64,000 nucleotides of DNA from Streptomyces sp. NBC_00306 (GCF_036169555.1 NZ_CP108032.1:186001-250000), one strand, 5' to 3'. Counted from the first letter of the stretch, positions 1 through 8,602 are shown. The notes: generated by a model not told the origin, from the letters alone. Numbers and translations are program-made.

Positions 1-1048
1 GCTGGCGACTGTCACCCCAAGAATCGCGGGCGTTGCCAGTTCCGATGATTTGGGAACCGTGGATCTCGAAGGAGACGAAGTGCAGCGCAGGAGGTTTCTC
101 GCGGCTTCCATAGGCATCGCCACTGGTACAGCCGCTACGACGGCAACACCGTCAGGACGCCGTATCGGACAGCGTGAGCTACGGCACCTTCAGCGACGTA
201 CCACCCGTCTCCGCAGCCTCGATGACGTGCTGGGCGGAGCCGATACACGGCACATCTACCGCGTGGAACTCGGTTCCACCATGAACCTGTTGCGCAACTC
301 GTCGTACACCGAGGCGACGGGCCGACAGTTGCTGGGTCTGGTGGCCGAGCAAGCCCAGCAGGCCGGCTGGGCCGCGTTCGACGCAGGCCGGCAGACCGAG
401 GCGTCTGCTCTCTATGAGAAGGCCTTCCAGGCGGCTACCGCCGCCCAGGATCCCGCACTCGCCGGGAACTCTCTGGCCTTCCTCGCCTACCAGCAGGTCA
501 GCGCCGGTATCTCCGGGGTGGCGACGGCCACCGCATCTTGCGAGACAGCCAGGGCGGACGCCCCCGCGACAGTTCGCGCCCTTCTCTTCGAACGGCGCGC
601 GTGGGCCCATGCCAAGGCCGGCCAGGCCAAGGAGACGGAGCAGGCACTCGGCCAGGCCGAGGAAGCTGTGACCGGGACAGGCGGCGAACGCCCCGGGCCC
701 GACTGGTCATCCTGGGTCGACACCCGCGAGCTCCAGATCATGAAGGGCCGCTGCTGGACCGAGTTGCATCGCCCCCTGCGAGCCGTGCCCGCCCTAGAAG
801 CAGCCTTGGCCGACTTCGACGACACTCACGCTCGCGACAAGGCGTTGTACCTCACCTGGCTGGCACACGCCTACCTGGACGCCGGCGAGATCGAGCAGTC
901 GGCAACCGTGATCGCGACAGCCATGGACCTCTTCGCCGGCGTCGGGTCAGTGCGACCCCAGCAGCGCGCCGACGAGTTCCTGCTCAGGCTTCACGCCTAC
1001 CGGGCTGTCGCTCCGGTCGCAGAGGTCTTGGACCGCGCGGCAATATGA
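1..1048 (+). CDS. C-terminal part of a TPR-containing XRE-type transcriptional regulator (5' end outside window)
   Basis: The frame is open from the first base (reading L-A-T-V-T-P-R-I-A-G) through to a TGA at 1046-1048, so the apparent TTG start at 50 is internal and the N-terminus lies outside the window. About 20 residues into the visible part there is a QRRRFLAAS segment. In Streptomyces regulators of this architecture such a segment links an N-terminal helix-turn-helix to a C-terminal helical repeat region. The rest is alanine-rich and helical, with TPR-like units such as WAAFDAGRQTEASALYEKAF and YLTWLAHAYLDAGEIEQSA. The expected DNA-binding domain is not visible, so the regulator call rests on family architecture. 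It converges with cutA with no spacer. Confidence 0.65.
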   Translation, partial: LATVTPRIAGVASSDDLGTVDLEGDEVQRRRFLAASIGIATGTAATTATPSGRRIGQRELRHLQRRTTRLRSLDDVLGGADTRHIYRVELGSTMNLLRNSSYTEATGRQLLGLVAEQAQQAGWAAFDAGRQTEASALYEKAFQAATAAQDPALAGNSLAFLAYQQVSAGISGVATATASCETARADAPATVRALLFERRAWAHAKAGQAKETEQALGQAEEAVTGTGGERPGPDWSSWVDTRELQIMKGRCWTELHRPLRAVPALEAALADFDDTHARDKALYLTWLAHAYLDAGEIEQSATVIATAMDLFAGVGSVRPQQRADEFLLRLHAYRAVAPVAEVLDRAAI

Positions 1049-1369
1049 TCATTCGGCGACGCTGCGAGCGATCCATTCCAGGCCCGCCGCGGAACCCGCC
1101 ACGATCGGCACCGCGTTGATCTCCGGATTCTTCCAGGGGTGGCGCTCCAGCAGGTGCGATTCGAGTTCGGGATAGCGGGCCGTCGTCGTCTTGAAGATCA
1201 CCTGCCACTCCTCCCCCTCGCCGAACTCCCCGAGGTGCCAGAACACCGACGTGACCGGGCCCACCACCTGCGCTCCGGCAGCCAGCCGGGCTTCCGTCGC
1301 TTCCTTGGCCAGCTTCACCGCCGCCTCGCGGCTCTCGGTCGCTGTGTACACCTGCACGCACTCAGTCAT
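1049..1369 (-). CDS. cutA: CutA1-family divalent cation tolerance protein
   Basis: A 106-residue protein, the usual length of the trimeric, PII-like cytoplasmic CutA1 family. It shows the family pattern: an opening beta strand (VQVYTATES), the AxxLAxxxxEARLAAG helix, a GPVTSVFWHLGEFGEGEEWQ strand with the conserved W and E, then a KTTTARYPELESHL helix and the HPWKNPEI loop that typically reads HPYxxPEI. The family was named for copper tolerance, but its molecular role is still unclear. The gene is single, ending immediately against the upstream regulator and facing away from the small ORF at 1468. Confidence 0.9.
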   Translation of the reverse strand: MTECVQVYTATESREAAVKLAKEATEARLAAGAQVVGPVTSVFWHLGEFGEGEEWQVIFKTTTARYPELESHLLERHPWKNPEINAVPIVAGSAAGLEWIARSVAE

Positions 1370-1467
1370 GCGTCGAGCCTAGGGCGGACGTTGACCCGCC
1401 ATCCAGAGCACACCGGCGTACCGACCCGATCCGACGCCGATCGGCGCCCCGCCAAGAACGCTATGAA

Positions 1468-1668
1468 GTGGGCTCAACTGTGCTCAACCTCTCGCTATCC
1501 CCGATCGACAGGCTCCTGGACGGCCGCATCGCTATCGCGGATGCCCTCACCTGGCCCGAGACCCGGCAGAGCATCGCCGCCCTGGTCGCACGCGGGTTGC
1601 AGCAGAAAGGGGACCTGGAAAACCGATTCGGCGCTCACCTCGCCGACCTGCTCGACGACCAGGCATGA
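1468..1668 (+). CDS. Small hypothetical protein, 66 aa
   Basis: A short GTG-initiated frame coding for an acidic, helical peptide (SPIDRLLDGRIAIADALTWPETRQSIAALVARGLQQKGDLENRF). Its composition looks protein-like, but there is no motif I recognise and only a weak ribosome site. It ends 17 bases before a strong hairpin (1686-1723) that could terminate it. It may be a real small gene or the C-terminal relic of a larger one. Confidence 0.4.
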   Translation: MGSTVLNLSLSPIDRLLDGRIAIADALTWPETRQSIAALVARGLQQKGDLENRFGAHLADLLDDQA

Positions 1669-1685
1669 CTATCCACCCCGACATG

Positions 1686-1723
1686 GTGCGGCTCCGGCGC
1701 GGGCCGAGGCGCCGGAGCCGCAC
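1686..1723. terminator. Bidirectional hairpin terminator
   Basis: Perfect 15-base arms GTGCGGCTCCGGCGC (1686-1700) and its complement (1709-1723) enclose an 8-base loop. It sits between the small + strand ORF and the 3' end of glpD, so it probably terminates glpD and possibly the small ORF. There is no T tract, which is usual in Streptomyces. Confidence 0.8.
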
Positions 1724-1731
1724 GAGGTCCG

Positions 1732-3315
1732 TCAGGGAGCCGTCTCCGCGAGGATTGCCTCGACCCTGGCGCGGATCTCGTCCGTCGCGAGACCGCGGAT
1801 GGTGAGAGTCGTACGGCGTCGCAGTACGTCGTCGGCGGTCTCGGCCCATTCGTGATCGCGGGCATAGACGACCTGCGCCCAGATCTCGGGGGCGTCGGGG
1901 TGAATGCGTTCGGCCAGGGCGGGATCCCGGTGAGAAAGACAGGCAATCTCGTAGGCGAGGGTTCCGTAGTGGGTCGCCAGGTGCCGGGCAGTGTCGGCGG
2001 CCATCTGCGGGCCCTGGGCTGTGTTGTCGGTGAGCAGTCCGCGGGTGACGGCGCGCGGGTTGGCGATGCCTGGCAGCGGCAGTCCCTTCGGGAGCCGGGA
2101 GACCGGCTCGTACCCCTCTCCCAGCGGGTGGCCGGGCAGCGACTCCAGCTTCTGCAACACAGTGCGGCCGATGTGGCGGAAGGTCGTCCACTTGCCGCCG
2201 GCGACCGACAGCATTCCGCCGCTTCCCTCGGTGACCACCGTCTCGCGCTTCGCTGTCGAGGTGTCGCCGGGGCCGCCGGGGAGGACCCGCAGACCGGCGA
2301 AGGAGTAGGTGATCAGATCGCGGGACAGCTGCTGGTCGCGGATCGAGTACGCGGCCTCCTCCAGGATCTGGGCGATGTCGTTCTCATTGACCGCGACGTC
2401 CGCCGGGTCGCCCACGAACTCCTCGTCGGTGGTGCCGAGCAGCAGCATGTCCTCCCACGGGAGCGCGAAGGTGATGCGGTACTTGTCGATCGGGGTCGCC
2501 AGGGCCGCCCTCCACAGCGAGGTGCGCTTCAGCACCAGATGGGCGCCCTTGGAGAGCCGGATGGAGGGAGCCGCGTTCGGGTTCTCCATCCTGCGCAGGT
2601 GGTCCACCCACGGACCGGTCGCGTTGAGCACCAGACGCGCATCGACGCCGAACTCGGTGCCGTCGAGACGGTCCTTGAGCTCCGCGCCGGTGACCCGGCC
2701 TCCGGTGAAGCGCAGCCCTTGCAGTTCGGCGTGGTTGAGCACGGTGGCACCCGACTCGGCAGCGGCGCGGACCGTCATCAGTGCCATGCGCGAGTCGTTC
2801 ATCTGGTCGTCGCCGTAGACCGCAACGGTCTGGAGGTTCTCGGTGCGCAGCTCCGGCACTGAGTGGACCGCCTTCTCCGGGCTCAGCAGGTGGCCGACGC
2901 CGTCACCGAAGGCGGAGAGCGCGGAGTACGCGAACACTCCCGCTCCCAGCTTCGCCGCGCCGTGCGGTCCGCCTTTGTAGATGGGCAGGTAGAAGGTGAG
3001 CGGGTTGGCCAGGTGGGGGGCCACCTGGCGGGAGACCGCACGGCGCTCGAAGTGGTTCTCCGCCACCAGCTTCACCGCGCCGGTCTGCAGGTAGCGCAGA
3101 CCGCCGTGGAGGAGCTTGGAGGAGGCGGAGGAGGTGGCGCCGGCGAAGTCGCCGGCGTCCACCAGAGCCACCCGCAGCCCGGATTGCGCGGCATGCCAGG
3201 CGGTGGAGATGCCCAGGATGCCGCCGCCGATCACCAGGAGGTCGTACGTCGCCATGGACAGCCGCTCCCGCGTCTCGACGCGGCTCAGCCGTGTGCTGGT
3301 CATGGGGGTCGTCAT
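1732..3315 (-). CDS. glpD: Aerobic glycerol-3-phosphate dehydrogenase (FAD-dependent)
   Basis: A 527-residue protein that oxidises sn-glycerol-3-phosphate to dihydroxyacetone phosphate at the membrane, passing electrons to quinone. The N-terminal FAD Rossmann motif DLLVIGGGILGISTAWHAA is followed by the GlpD-typical segment ATSSASSKLLHGGLRYL. The C-terminal helical DAO_C-type domain (about residues 390-520) is present, so the enzyme looks full length. The ATG at 3315 has a plausible AAGGTG upstream; internal ATGs at 3303 and 3255 are alternatives. It lies downstream of glpF on the same strand with a 190-base gap holding a large hairpin. No glycerol kinase gene lies between them. Confidence 0.93.
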   Translation of the reverse strand: MTTPMTSTRLSRVETRERLSMATYDLLVIGGGILGISTAWHAAQSGLRVALVDAGDFAGATSSASSKLLHGGLRYLQTGAVKLVAENHFERRAVSRQVAPHLANPLTFYLPIYKGGPHGAAKLGAGVFAYSALSAFGDGVGHLLSPEKAVHSVPELRTENLQTVAVYGDDQMNDSRMALMTVRAAAESGATVLNHAELQGLRFTGGRVTGAELKDRLDGTEFGVDARLVLNATGPWVDHLRRMENPNAAPSIRLSKGAHLVLKRTSLWRAALATPIDKYRITFALPWEDMLLLGTTDEEFVGDPADVAVNENDIAQILEEAAYSIRDQQLSRDLITYSFAGLRVLPGGPGDTSTAKRETVVTEGSGGMLSVAGGKWTTFRHIGRTVLQKLESLPGHPLGEGYEPVSRLPKGLPLPGIANPRAVTRGLLTDNTAQGPQMAADTARHLATHYGTLAYEIACLSHRDPALAERIHPDAPEIWAQVVYARDHEWAETADDVLRRRTTLTIRGLATDEIRARVEAILAETAP

Positions 3316-3385
3316 GAGGTCTGCACCTTGCCTTGATGGGTCGGCCTGATCAGGCAGCCGCAGGGAGAGCGCCTTGCGCGCAGTG

Positions 3386-3474
3386 TCACCGGCGCAGGCA
3401 CACCTGCCGCCCCTGGTGCCCTGTCCGTCCCGATGTGGGCGGGGAGAAGGGGCCGCAGGTGTGTGCGCCGGTCA
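3386..3474. repeat. Long imperfect inverted repeat between glpF and glpD
   Basis: The arms 3386-3414 and 3448-3474 pair over about 26 bases with a 2-base bulge, enclosing a G/C-rich loop. The hairpin lies wholly in the 190-base gap separating glpF from glpD. It could be a terminator or attenuator lowering glpD expression relative to glpF, or an mRNA processing site. No coding sequence is supported in this gap. Confidence 0.65.
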
Positions 3475-3505
3475 CCGGAGTGCTCCTGCGAGGTCGTAGG
3501 ACGCC

Positions 3506-4294
3506 TCAGGTGAACGCGAGCTGGTAGATACCCGCCGCCAGCGCGCCACCTGCCAGCGGACCGATCACAGGGATCCAGGCATAGGTCCAGTCCGAGCCGC
3601 CCTTGTTGGGCAGCGGCAGCAGGGCGTGCACGATGCGCGGACCCAGGTCACGGGCCGGGTTGATGGCGTAGCCGGTCGGGCCACCGAGCGAGAGACCGAT
3701 ACCGACGACGACGAAGGCCACGATCAGCCCGCCGAGGATGCTCAGACCTTTGCCGCTGTCGTTGAGGCCCTGGGTCAGGACGGCGAGCACCAGCACAGTG
3801 GTGCCGATGATCTCGGTCGCCAGGTTCTGCCACACCACACGGATCTCAGGACCGGTGGAGAAGATTCCCAGAACCGGGCCGGCCTTGGGCGCTGCCTTCT
3901 GGTCGACCAGCCCCTCCACCTCCGGTTGGGCCGCGAGAATCTCGCGATCCGTGAGGTGGGCGTGGAACTGTCCGTAGTAGGCGATCCAGACGAGTGCGGC
4001 ACCGATCATGGCGCCCACTATCTGCCCGGCGAAATAGACCCAGATGTTGCTCCAGTCATCGTTCGCGATCGCGATACCGAGCGTGACCGCCGGATTGATG
4101 TGCGCGCCGGAGAGCGAGCCGACCATGTAGACCGCGGTCATGACCGCGAATCCCCACCCGAAGGTGATTGCCACCCAGCCGGCACCCTGTGCCTTCGAGC
4201 GCTTGAGTACGACAGCGGCGACCACGCCGCCACCGAGCAGGATGAGTACGGCGGTGCCTATGAGCTCGCCGATGAAAATGTCGGAGCTGGACAC
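3506..4294 (-). CDS. glpF: Glycerol uptake facilitator (MIP/aquaglyceroporin)
   Basis: A six-helix major intrinsic protein for facilitated glycerol entry. Both half-helix NPA motifs are intact (GAHINPAVT and [13 protein letters not shown]); the aspartate after the second NPA is the aquaglyceroporin signature. I chose the GTG at 4294 ([14 protein letters not shown]) because GAGGGAG lies 7 bases upstream. The longer frame to 4411 adds a basic, non-hydrophobic extension unlike the family. The protein is about 262 residues, with a longer than usual extracellular loop ([16 protein letters not shown]). It is the first gene of a glpF-glpD unit. The GylR-type regulator and glycerol kinase that usually accompany it in Streptomyces are absent here. 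Confidence 0.9.
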   Translation of the reverse strand: MSSSDIFIGELIGTAVLILLGGGVVAAVVLKRSKAQGAGWVAITFGWGFAVMTAVYMVGSLSGAHINPAVTLGIAIANDDWSNIWVYFAGQIVGAMIGAALVWIAYYGQFHAHLTDREILAAQPEVEGLVDQKAAPKAGPVLGIFSTGPEIRVVWQNLATEIIGTTVLVLAVLTQGLNDSGKGLSILGGLIVAFVVVGIGLSLGGPTGYAINPARDLGPRIVHALLPLPNKGGSDWTYAWIPVIGPLAGGALAAGIYQLAFT

Positions 4295-4681
4295 ACTTGG
4301 CTCCCTCTCGCCCCACCCCCGGGCCGACCGGGAGTCAGGGCATCTCATGGACCGGATGGCACACACACAGCCGACCCGCAAGGCGCCGTGTGTGCACGGT
4401 CGGGGCTGCATCCGCCCGGTCTGGCCGCGGTAGCACGTGCGGGCCCGCTGCCGCCAGGCTCGTTCCTACCTCCATGGGACGCCCCCCTGGCGGCGGCGGC
4501 AACCTGCGGATGCACATGACAGTGCCGCGGCGGTGACCTGCCCGTACGGTCAGCGACACAGCCCTGCGTCGTGCTTGCGTGATCAAGCCCCCCTGCCTGC
4601 GGATTTGTCGCAGCAGACACTTTGATCGGTGGACCCGGTCGCCTGCCTCCGGTACGCCGAGGCGTTTCGCCGGCCGCGAGC
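4295..4681. other. Intergenic region with no gene seen (glpF promoter region, ltaE 3' region)
   Basis: 387 bases between the glpF start and the ltaE end, both on the minus strand. The open frames crossing it have shadow-type composition. It must hold the glpF promoter, but I see no clear -35/-10 pair, no strong terminator and no operator. Confidence 0.5.
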
Positions 4682-5743
4682 TCAGTGGCTGTGGCGGCGG
4701 ACCGCGTCGAGGAGCTGGTCGATGTCGTCGGTGCTGTGAGAGAAGGCGGTGACGAACCGGACGATCCCCGCCTCCCAGCGGTCGTGGTAGAAGGCGTAGC
4801 CCTCCGCGAGGAGTCCTTCGGTGACCTGCTGGGGCAGGCGGCAGAAGAGAATGTTGGACTGCGGCGTGGCCAGCAGGCCGGTGCCGGGGATGGCCTTGAG
4901 GCCGTCGCCGAGCCGGGTGGCCATCGCGTTGGCCTGGCGGGCGTTGCGCAGCCACAGTCCGTCGGTGAGATACGCGTCGATCTGGGCCGTGTGGAAACGC
5001 ATCTTGGAGGTGAGCTGGCCGGCGCGCTTGGCGCGGAAGGCGAGCTCGGTGGCGAGTGCGGGGTCGAAGGACACGATGGCGTCGGCGGTCATCGCGCCGT
5101 TCTTGGTGGCGCCGAAGGACAGGACGTCGACACCGGCCTTCCAGGTCATCTCGGCGGGGGTGGCACCCAGATGGTCCAGGGCGTTGGCGAAGCGCGCACC
5201 GTCCATGTGGACGCGCAGTCCCGCGTCCTTGGCGATGGCGGACAGGCGGCGGATCTCGTCCAGGGTGTAGACGCTGCCGCTCTCGGTGGCCTGGCTGAGG
5301 CTCACCGCGGACGGCTGAACGCTGTGCACGTCACCGGCCCGGCGGCGCACCGCCACCTCCAGCAATGCGGGGTCGATCTTGCTGTCCGGCCCTGGGACGC
5401 CGACGAGCTTCGCACCGTTGGTGAAGAACTCCGGAGCGCCGCATTCGTCGTGGTTGATGTGGCTGTCGGGGTGAGAGAGCACGCTGCCCCACGGCGGGGT
5501 GAGCGCGGCCAGGCTCAGGCCGTTGGCGGCGGACCCGGTGGAGACCGGGAAGACATCGACGTCCCGCTCGAAGATCTCGCCGAGCTTGCGGCGGGCCCTG
5601 TCGGTGAAGGGGTCGTTGCCGTAGGGAAGGACCTGCCCGGCGGCCGCGTCGCTGACGGCGCGGGCTATCTGCGGGGATGCTCCGGCCATGTTGTCGCTGA
5701 TGAAGGCACGACCGGAGGGGGTGGTGGCGAGGGTGGTGCTCAT
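4682..5743 (-). CDS. ltaE: Low-specificity threonine aldolase family (PLP enzyme)
   Basis: A 353-residue fold-type I PLP protein of the threonine aldolase/beta-eliminating lyase family, which cleaves beta-hydroxy amino acids such as threonine to glycine plus an aldehyde. The family landmarks are visible: SDNMAGASP at the N-terminus, YGNDPFT, GSAANGLSL, the acidic HMDGARFANA segment (cofactor Asp) and the lysine loop VLSFGATKNGAM with the Schiff-base Lys. The ATG at 5743 has AGGAAG upstream. It lies 18 bases after the XRE-cupin regulator on the same strand and probably shares its promoter and duplicated operator. Confidence 0.85.
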   Translation of the reverse strand: MSTTLATTPSGRAFISDNMAGASPQIARAVSDAAAGQVLPYGNDPFTDRARRKLGEIFERDVDVFPVSTGSAANGLSLAALTPPWGSVLSHPDSHINHDECGAPEFFTNGAKLVGVPGPDSKIDPALLEVAVRRRAGDVHSVQPSAVSLSQATESGSVYTLDEIRRLSAIAKDAGLRVHMDGARFANALDHLGATPAEMTWKAGVDVLSFGATKNGAMTADAIVSFDPALATELAFRAKRAGQLTSKMRFHTAQIDAYLTDGLWLRNARQANAMATRLGDGLKAIPGTGLLATPQSNILFCRLPQQVTEGLLAEGYAFYHDRWEAGIVRFVTAFSHSTDDIDQLLDAVRRHSH

Positions 5744-5761
5744 GAGGGGTCTTCCTTGGTC

Positions 5762-6340
5762 TCAGGTGCTGATGGGGGAGGCGAAGACGACGGTGATGTC
5801 CACTTCCTCGACCCCGGTGCGGTAGAAGTGCGGCGCGTCCCCGGCGAAAGCGAGCATGTCCCCGGGGGCCAGTTCCTGCGGGGCGTCGACGGGGCCGGCG
5901 GTGACACGGCCGGTGGCGATCAGCAGATGCTCGATCGTGCCGGTGGCGTGCGGGACGCCGGGTAGCTCCGTCTCCGGAGGAATGCGCAGGCGCCAGATCT
6001 CCAGGCTGTTGCCGCTGCTGATGCGGCGCAGCAGTTCCCGGGAGACCTCTCCGGGCTCCATGTCCGTGGCCGGCCGGAAAACAGGCCCGGTGTCGGCATC
6101 ACGGGCCAACAGGTCGGCGATCGGAATGCGCAGGGCGATCGCGATCGCATCCAGAGTGTCGATCGTCGGATTGCCGTTGCCGGCCTCCAGCTGCGACAGC
6201 GTGGCCTTGCTCAGTCCGGCGCGCCGCGCCATCTCCGCGGCGCTCATACCGCGCTGTTGGCGGCGCAGGCGGATCTTCGCGCCGACCGCGGCTGCGGTGC
6301 TGCTCACCGGCAGGCGGCCGGAAGGCGGGGGCGTCATCAA
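5762..6340 (-). CDS. XRE-family regulator with C-terminal cupin domain
   Basis: A 192-residue regulator. The N-terminal helix-turn-helix (about residues 18-75: GAKIRLRRQQRGMSAAEMARRAGLSKATLSQLEAGNGNPTIDTL) is textbook XRE. A C-terminal cupin (about residues 115-190: TGRVTAGPVDAPQELAPGDMLAFAGDAPHFYRTG) probably binds a small effector. The ATG at 6340 has AGGAG at good distance. It leads the threonine aldolase gene by 18 bases, so it is likely the local controller of amino-acid catabolism. Two copies of one 16-base palindrome lie upstream and are probably its own operator. Confidence 0.88.
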   Translation of the reverse strand: MMTPPPSGRLPVSSTAAAVGAKIRLRRQQRGMSAAEMARRAGLSKATLSQLEAGNGNPTIDTLDAIAIALRIPIADLLARDADTGPVFRPATDMEPGEVSRELLRRISSGNSLEIWRLRIPPETELPGVPHATGTIEHLLIATGRVTAGPVDAPQELAPGDMLAFAGDAPHFYRTGVEEVDITVVFASPIST

Positions 6341-6419
6341 AGGCTCCTGTGCGTTTCGGTGATCGAGGTGGGTGCTGACCCGTCCGTTGACGCGTAGACC
6401 CTCCCGGGATGAACCATGC

Positions 6420-6435
6420 GTTCACTATACCGAAC
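6420..6435. promoter_or_regulatory. Operator candidate, copy 1 (GTTC-N8-GAAC)
   Basis: The sequence GTTCACTATACCGAAC matches, in reversed orientation, the element at 6459-6474 (GTTCACTAAAACGAAC when complemented), differing at 2 of 16 bases. It lies upstream of the XRE-cupin gene. Autorepressor binding is the simplest reading. Confidence 0.6.
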
Positions 6436-6458
6436 ATGAGGCAGGCAGTAAACTCTGC

Positions 6459-6474
6459 GTTCGTTTTAGTGAAC
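6459..6474. promoter_or_regulatory. Operator candidate, copy 2 (GTTC-N8-GAAC)
   Basis: The sequence GTTCGTTTTAGTGAAC is the inverted partner of 6420-6435, centred 39 bases away (close to four helical turns). The palindrome extends one base on each side (CGTTC..GAACG). It is unusually AT-rich for this genome and probably overlaps the promoter. Confidence 0.6.
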
Positions 6475-6608
6475 GGTTTCGTCCATGAGGGCCCCTCGCC
6501 CACGGCTGCCGAAGCGCGTCGGCCACCAACGCCACCGAAACTCAAAGAAGCCAGGTGTACCGGTCCGGCAAGGCCGCACCGGCGTCATCTCGCGCGAGCG
6601 AGGACACG

Positions 6609-7170
6609 ATGCCCTTGTCCATCGATGTGTTCAACAGTGGCTACAAGCCGATTCCGAACCCGCCCGGCTGGACGGCGCCGCAATATGGCTCGGTGGGCAG
6701 TTCGACGAGAAGGCAGCCATTCCCACGGCCCTGACGTCCGACGAACTCGAGATCGACCGCCACATCGTGCGGCTGCTTGCCCTCGGACGGAGCGACGGCG
6801 TCATCAACAGCGTGGTCCCCGTTCCCGACCTGGCCACCGTCGTCTCCGGCGACGTCACCTACAACAACATCCACATGTGGCTGTGGCGCTCCACACCGGA
6901 AACCCGGACCGAGTGGCTCGCCACGCTCGACGCTCTGGCCTCCCTGCGACCGGAAAAGATCATCACCGGCCACAAGGACCCGGACGCACCCGACGACCAC
7001 GCTCGACGCATTCTCGACCAGAGCCGGCGCTACATCGAAGACTTCGACCAGGCAACGGCTCACAGCAGTTCCGCCCCCGACCTCGTCGGCGCCGGACGAT
7101 GGAGAAGTATGCAGCGTACGGAAACGTCTACACCCTGCTCGCAGCCGCTGCCGACCAGTTCGACAACTGA
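6609..7170 (+). pseudogene. Decayed MBL-fold metallohydrolase gene
   Basis: Protein-like fragments occur in three different frames in order. From the ATG at 6609 the reading is MPLSIDVFNSGYKPIPNPPG, the usual start of an MBL-fold family, but it stops near 6734. A second frame carries the C-terminal half (LATVVSGDVTYNNIHMWLWR, EKIITGHKDPDAPDDHARRIL), and a third ends with YGNVYTLLAAAADQF up to 7170. The family's central HxHxDH metal site is missing altogether. The gene has therefore lost an internal segment and gained at least two frameshifts. The upstream part of the middle frame (from 6485) is not homologous-looking coding sequence. Confidence 0.75.
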
Positions 7171-7267
7171 AGCACGGTCCGATCCGAAGGGAACCCCTGC
7201 GGGCCTCGGTTCCCGGCGCACGGCGCGGCGTACACGATCCCGAGGGCCCTGGTTCTACTCTCACCGC

Positions 7268-7522
7268 ATGGCTGACATGTTCGATCACGCGCCGCAGGTG
7301 TGGACCGTCGGGCGCCTGCGTGAGGTTCTCGCGGATGTTCCTGACGAGACACCGATCCACGTCGGCGTAGCCGACACGCCGGGTGACTTCGAGGACTACG
7401 GCGACTACGTCCTTGTCAACGCGGAGCCCGTGGAGCTTGACGCCGCCAACGCCGAGCCGCAGGTACAGTTCACGCTCTTCGCCGACGCCCAGGCCGGCGC
7501 CTACTACCCCGCCCCCGACTGA
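7268..7522 (+). CDS. Small conserved protein (DUF6225-like), 84 aa
   Basis: Starts at the ATG at 7268 (MADMFDHAPQVWTVGRLREVL). It encodes an acidic protein with a repeated-looking VGVADTPGDFEDYGDYVLV segment and ends FTLFADAQAGAYYPAPD. I associate this pattern with an uncharacterised actinobacterial family (DUF6225), from memory. The frame continues upstream into the MBL pseudogene only by chance. No partner genes suggest a function. Confidence 0.65.
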   Translation: MADMFDHAPQVWTVGRLREVLADVPDETPIHVGVADTPGDFEDYGDYVLVNAEPVELDAANAEPQVQFTLFADAQAGAYYPAPD

Positions 7523-7603
7523 CCGGCACGTGCGACCCGCGGGTGGGCCCCTGCTTCAGGGGCGCCTGCGGGTACTGCCCCAGCCGCTGCGGCTCGTCTT
7601 CGT

Positions 7604-7942
7604 TCAAACGGACACGTCGGGCATGATCTCCCGGACCTCTTGCGCACAGCGGCACGCGGCAGCGATCTTGGCAGCCCACTCCAGCGCGTCCTCACGTGAG
7701 GGCACATCGATGATTGAGAACCCGCCGAGCACCGCCTTGGTCTCCGGGTACGGCCCGTCGGTGACCGTCCCGTCGATGGCCACGACGTTCGCCTGCTGCC
7801 TTTCGAGTCCACCACCGAAAACCCACACACCGGCTTCCTGAGCCTGACGCACCACCTCGTGCGAGGCCTCGGCAACCTCGGGCAACTCCTCCTCGGGGAA
7901 CGCCATCGCGCCGTCGTCGAACGAGATCAGGTACCGCGTCAT
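7604..7942 (-). CDS. YCII-related (DGPF-type) protein
   Basis: A 112-residue protein of the YCII/DGPF domain group. It starts MTRYLISFDDG and has the characteristic DGPYPETKAVLGGFSIIDVPSREDALEWA segment (consensus DGPFaEtKE..gGf.ii) with the conserved Asp and the late helix. Such ferredoxin-like dimers are often encoded beside sigma-70-type regulators and are usually unassigned enzymatically. It stands alone here, convergent with the 7268 gene. Confidence 0.85.
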   Translation of the reverse strand: MTRYLISFDDGAMAFPEEELPEVAEASHEVVRQAQEAGVWVFGGGLERQQANVVAIDGTVTDGPYPETKAVLGGFSIIDVPSREDALEWAAKIAAACRCAQEVREIMPDVSV

Positions 7943-8071
7943 ACATGGCTCCCTCGGCCGTTGGCCTCCCTCGGCCGCCTCTCACCCTACGACGAACGCC
8001 TCCCTTCAGAACCGACACTCGGCCGTCCGGCCAAGGAGATTCCCCGCCTCTCCTGAAGGCCGGCTGGGCAC

Positions 8072-8602
8072 TCAGTCGTCGGCGATCTGCAGGGCCAGCG
8101 CGAAGTGCTCACCATCGGTACCTGCGAGCAGACTGTCGAACAGTGGGGTGAGTCCATTCACTGCCCCGCACTCGACATCGTGGTTCGTCCACCAACTGGC
8201 CTCCGATCCGAGCGTGGACACCACCCGGTCTGCCGCGCGCTCGGCGGTCTCGAGCGGCAGGTGCCGGTGGCTCCGCCAGACCAGGTCGACGGCCGCAACC
8301 TGAGCCAGGAACGAGGCGGCCTCGTGCGTCTCCACCGGCTCCAGAGCGGCGCAGATCTCAGGCACGGACGGCGCGTTGTACCCGGGCAGGTAGCGCTGCC
8401 AGGCCCCGTCCGCCGCAACCGCCAACAGCAGCGTGCGGATCCGGGCCGCCAGCTCCGGCAGGTCGGGATCCGGCTCGGTGAACCGCCCGGCCGCGATGTA
8501 CACCCGCGTGGGCGTGGACAGCTCTGCCATGCCGGCTTGCAACTCGGCCAGGACCCCGATGGACATCACAGCGTGATTCTGCCGTACGCCCCCGTCGGTC
8601 AC
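8072..8602 (-). CDS. Hypothetical protein, 176 aa
   Basis: I do not recognise this protein. It is mostly helical with no signal peptide or membrane segment. Distinctive stretches are STPTRVYIAAGRFTEPDPDLPELAARI, YNAPSVPEICAALEPVE and HDVECGAVNGLTPLFDSLLAG. An internal ATG (MSIGVLAELQAG, 8566) could be the real start because the first 12 residues look like leader. It is a single gene divergent from the sigma factor operon across a 400-base gap. Confidence 0.6.
   Translation of the reverse strand: MTDGGVRQNHAVMSIGVLAELQAGMAELSTPTRVYIAAGRFTEPDPDLPELAARIRTLLLAVAADGAWQRYLPGYNAPSVPEICAALEPVETHEAASFLAQVAAVDLVWRSHRHLPLETAERAADRVVSTLGSEASWWTNHDVECGAVNGLTPLFDSLLAGTDGEHFALALQIADD

Noticed and set aside
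4622..5965. Long + strand frame of 447 residues across the threonine aldolase and regulator genes
   Set aside because: It is the antisense shadow of two well-supported minus-strand genes, and its composition (Gly/Val/Glu repeats) is typical of a high-GC shadow.
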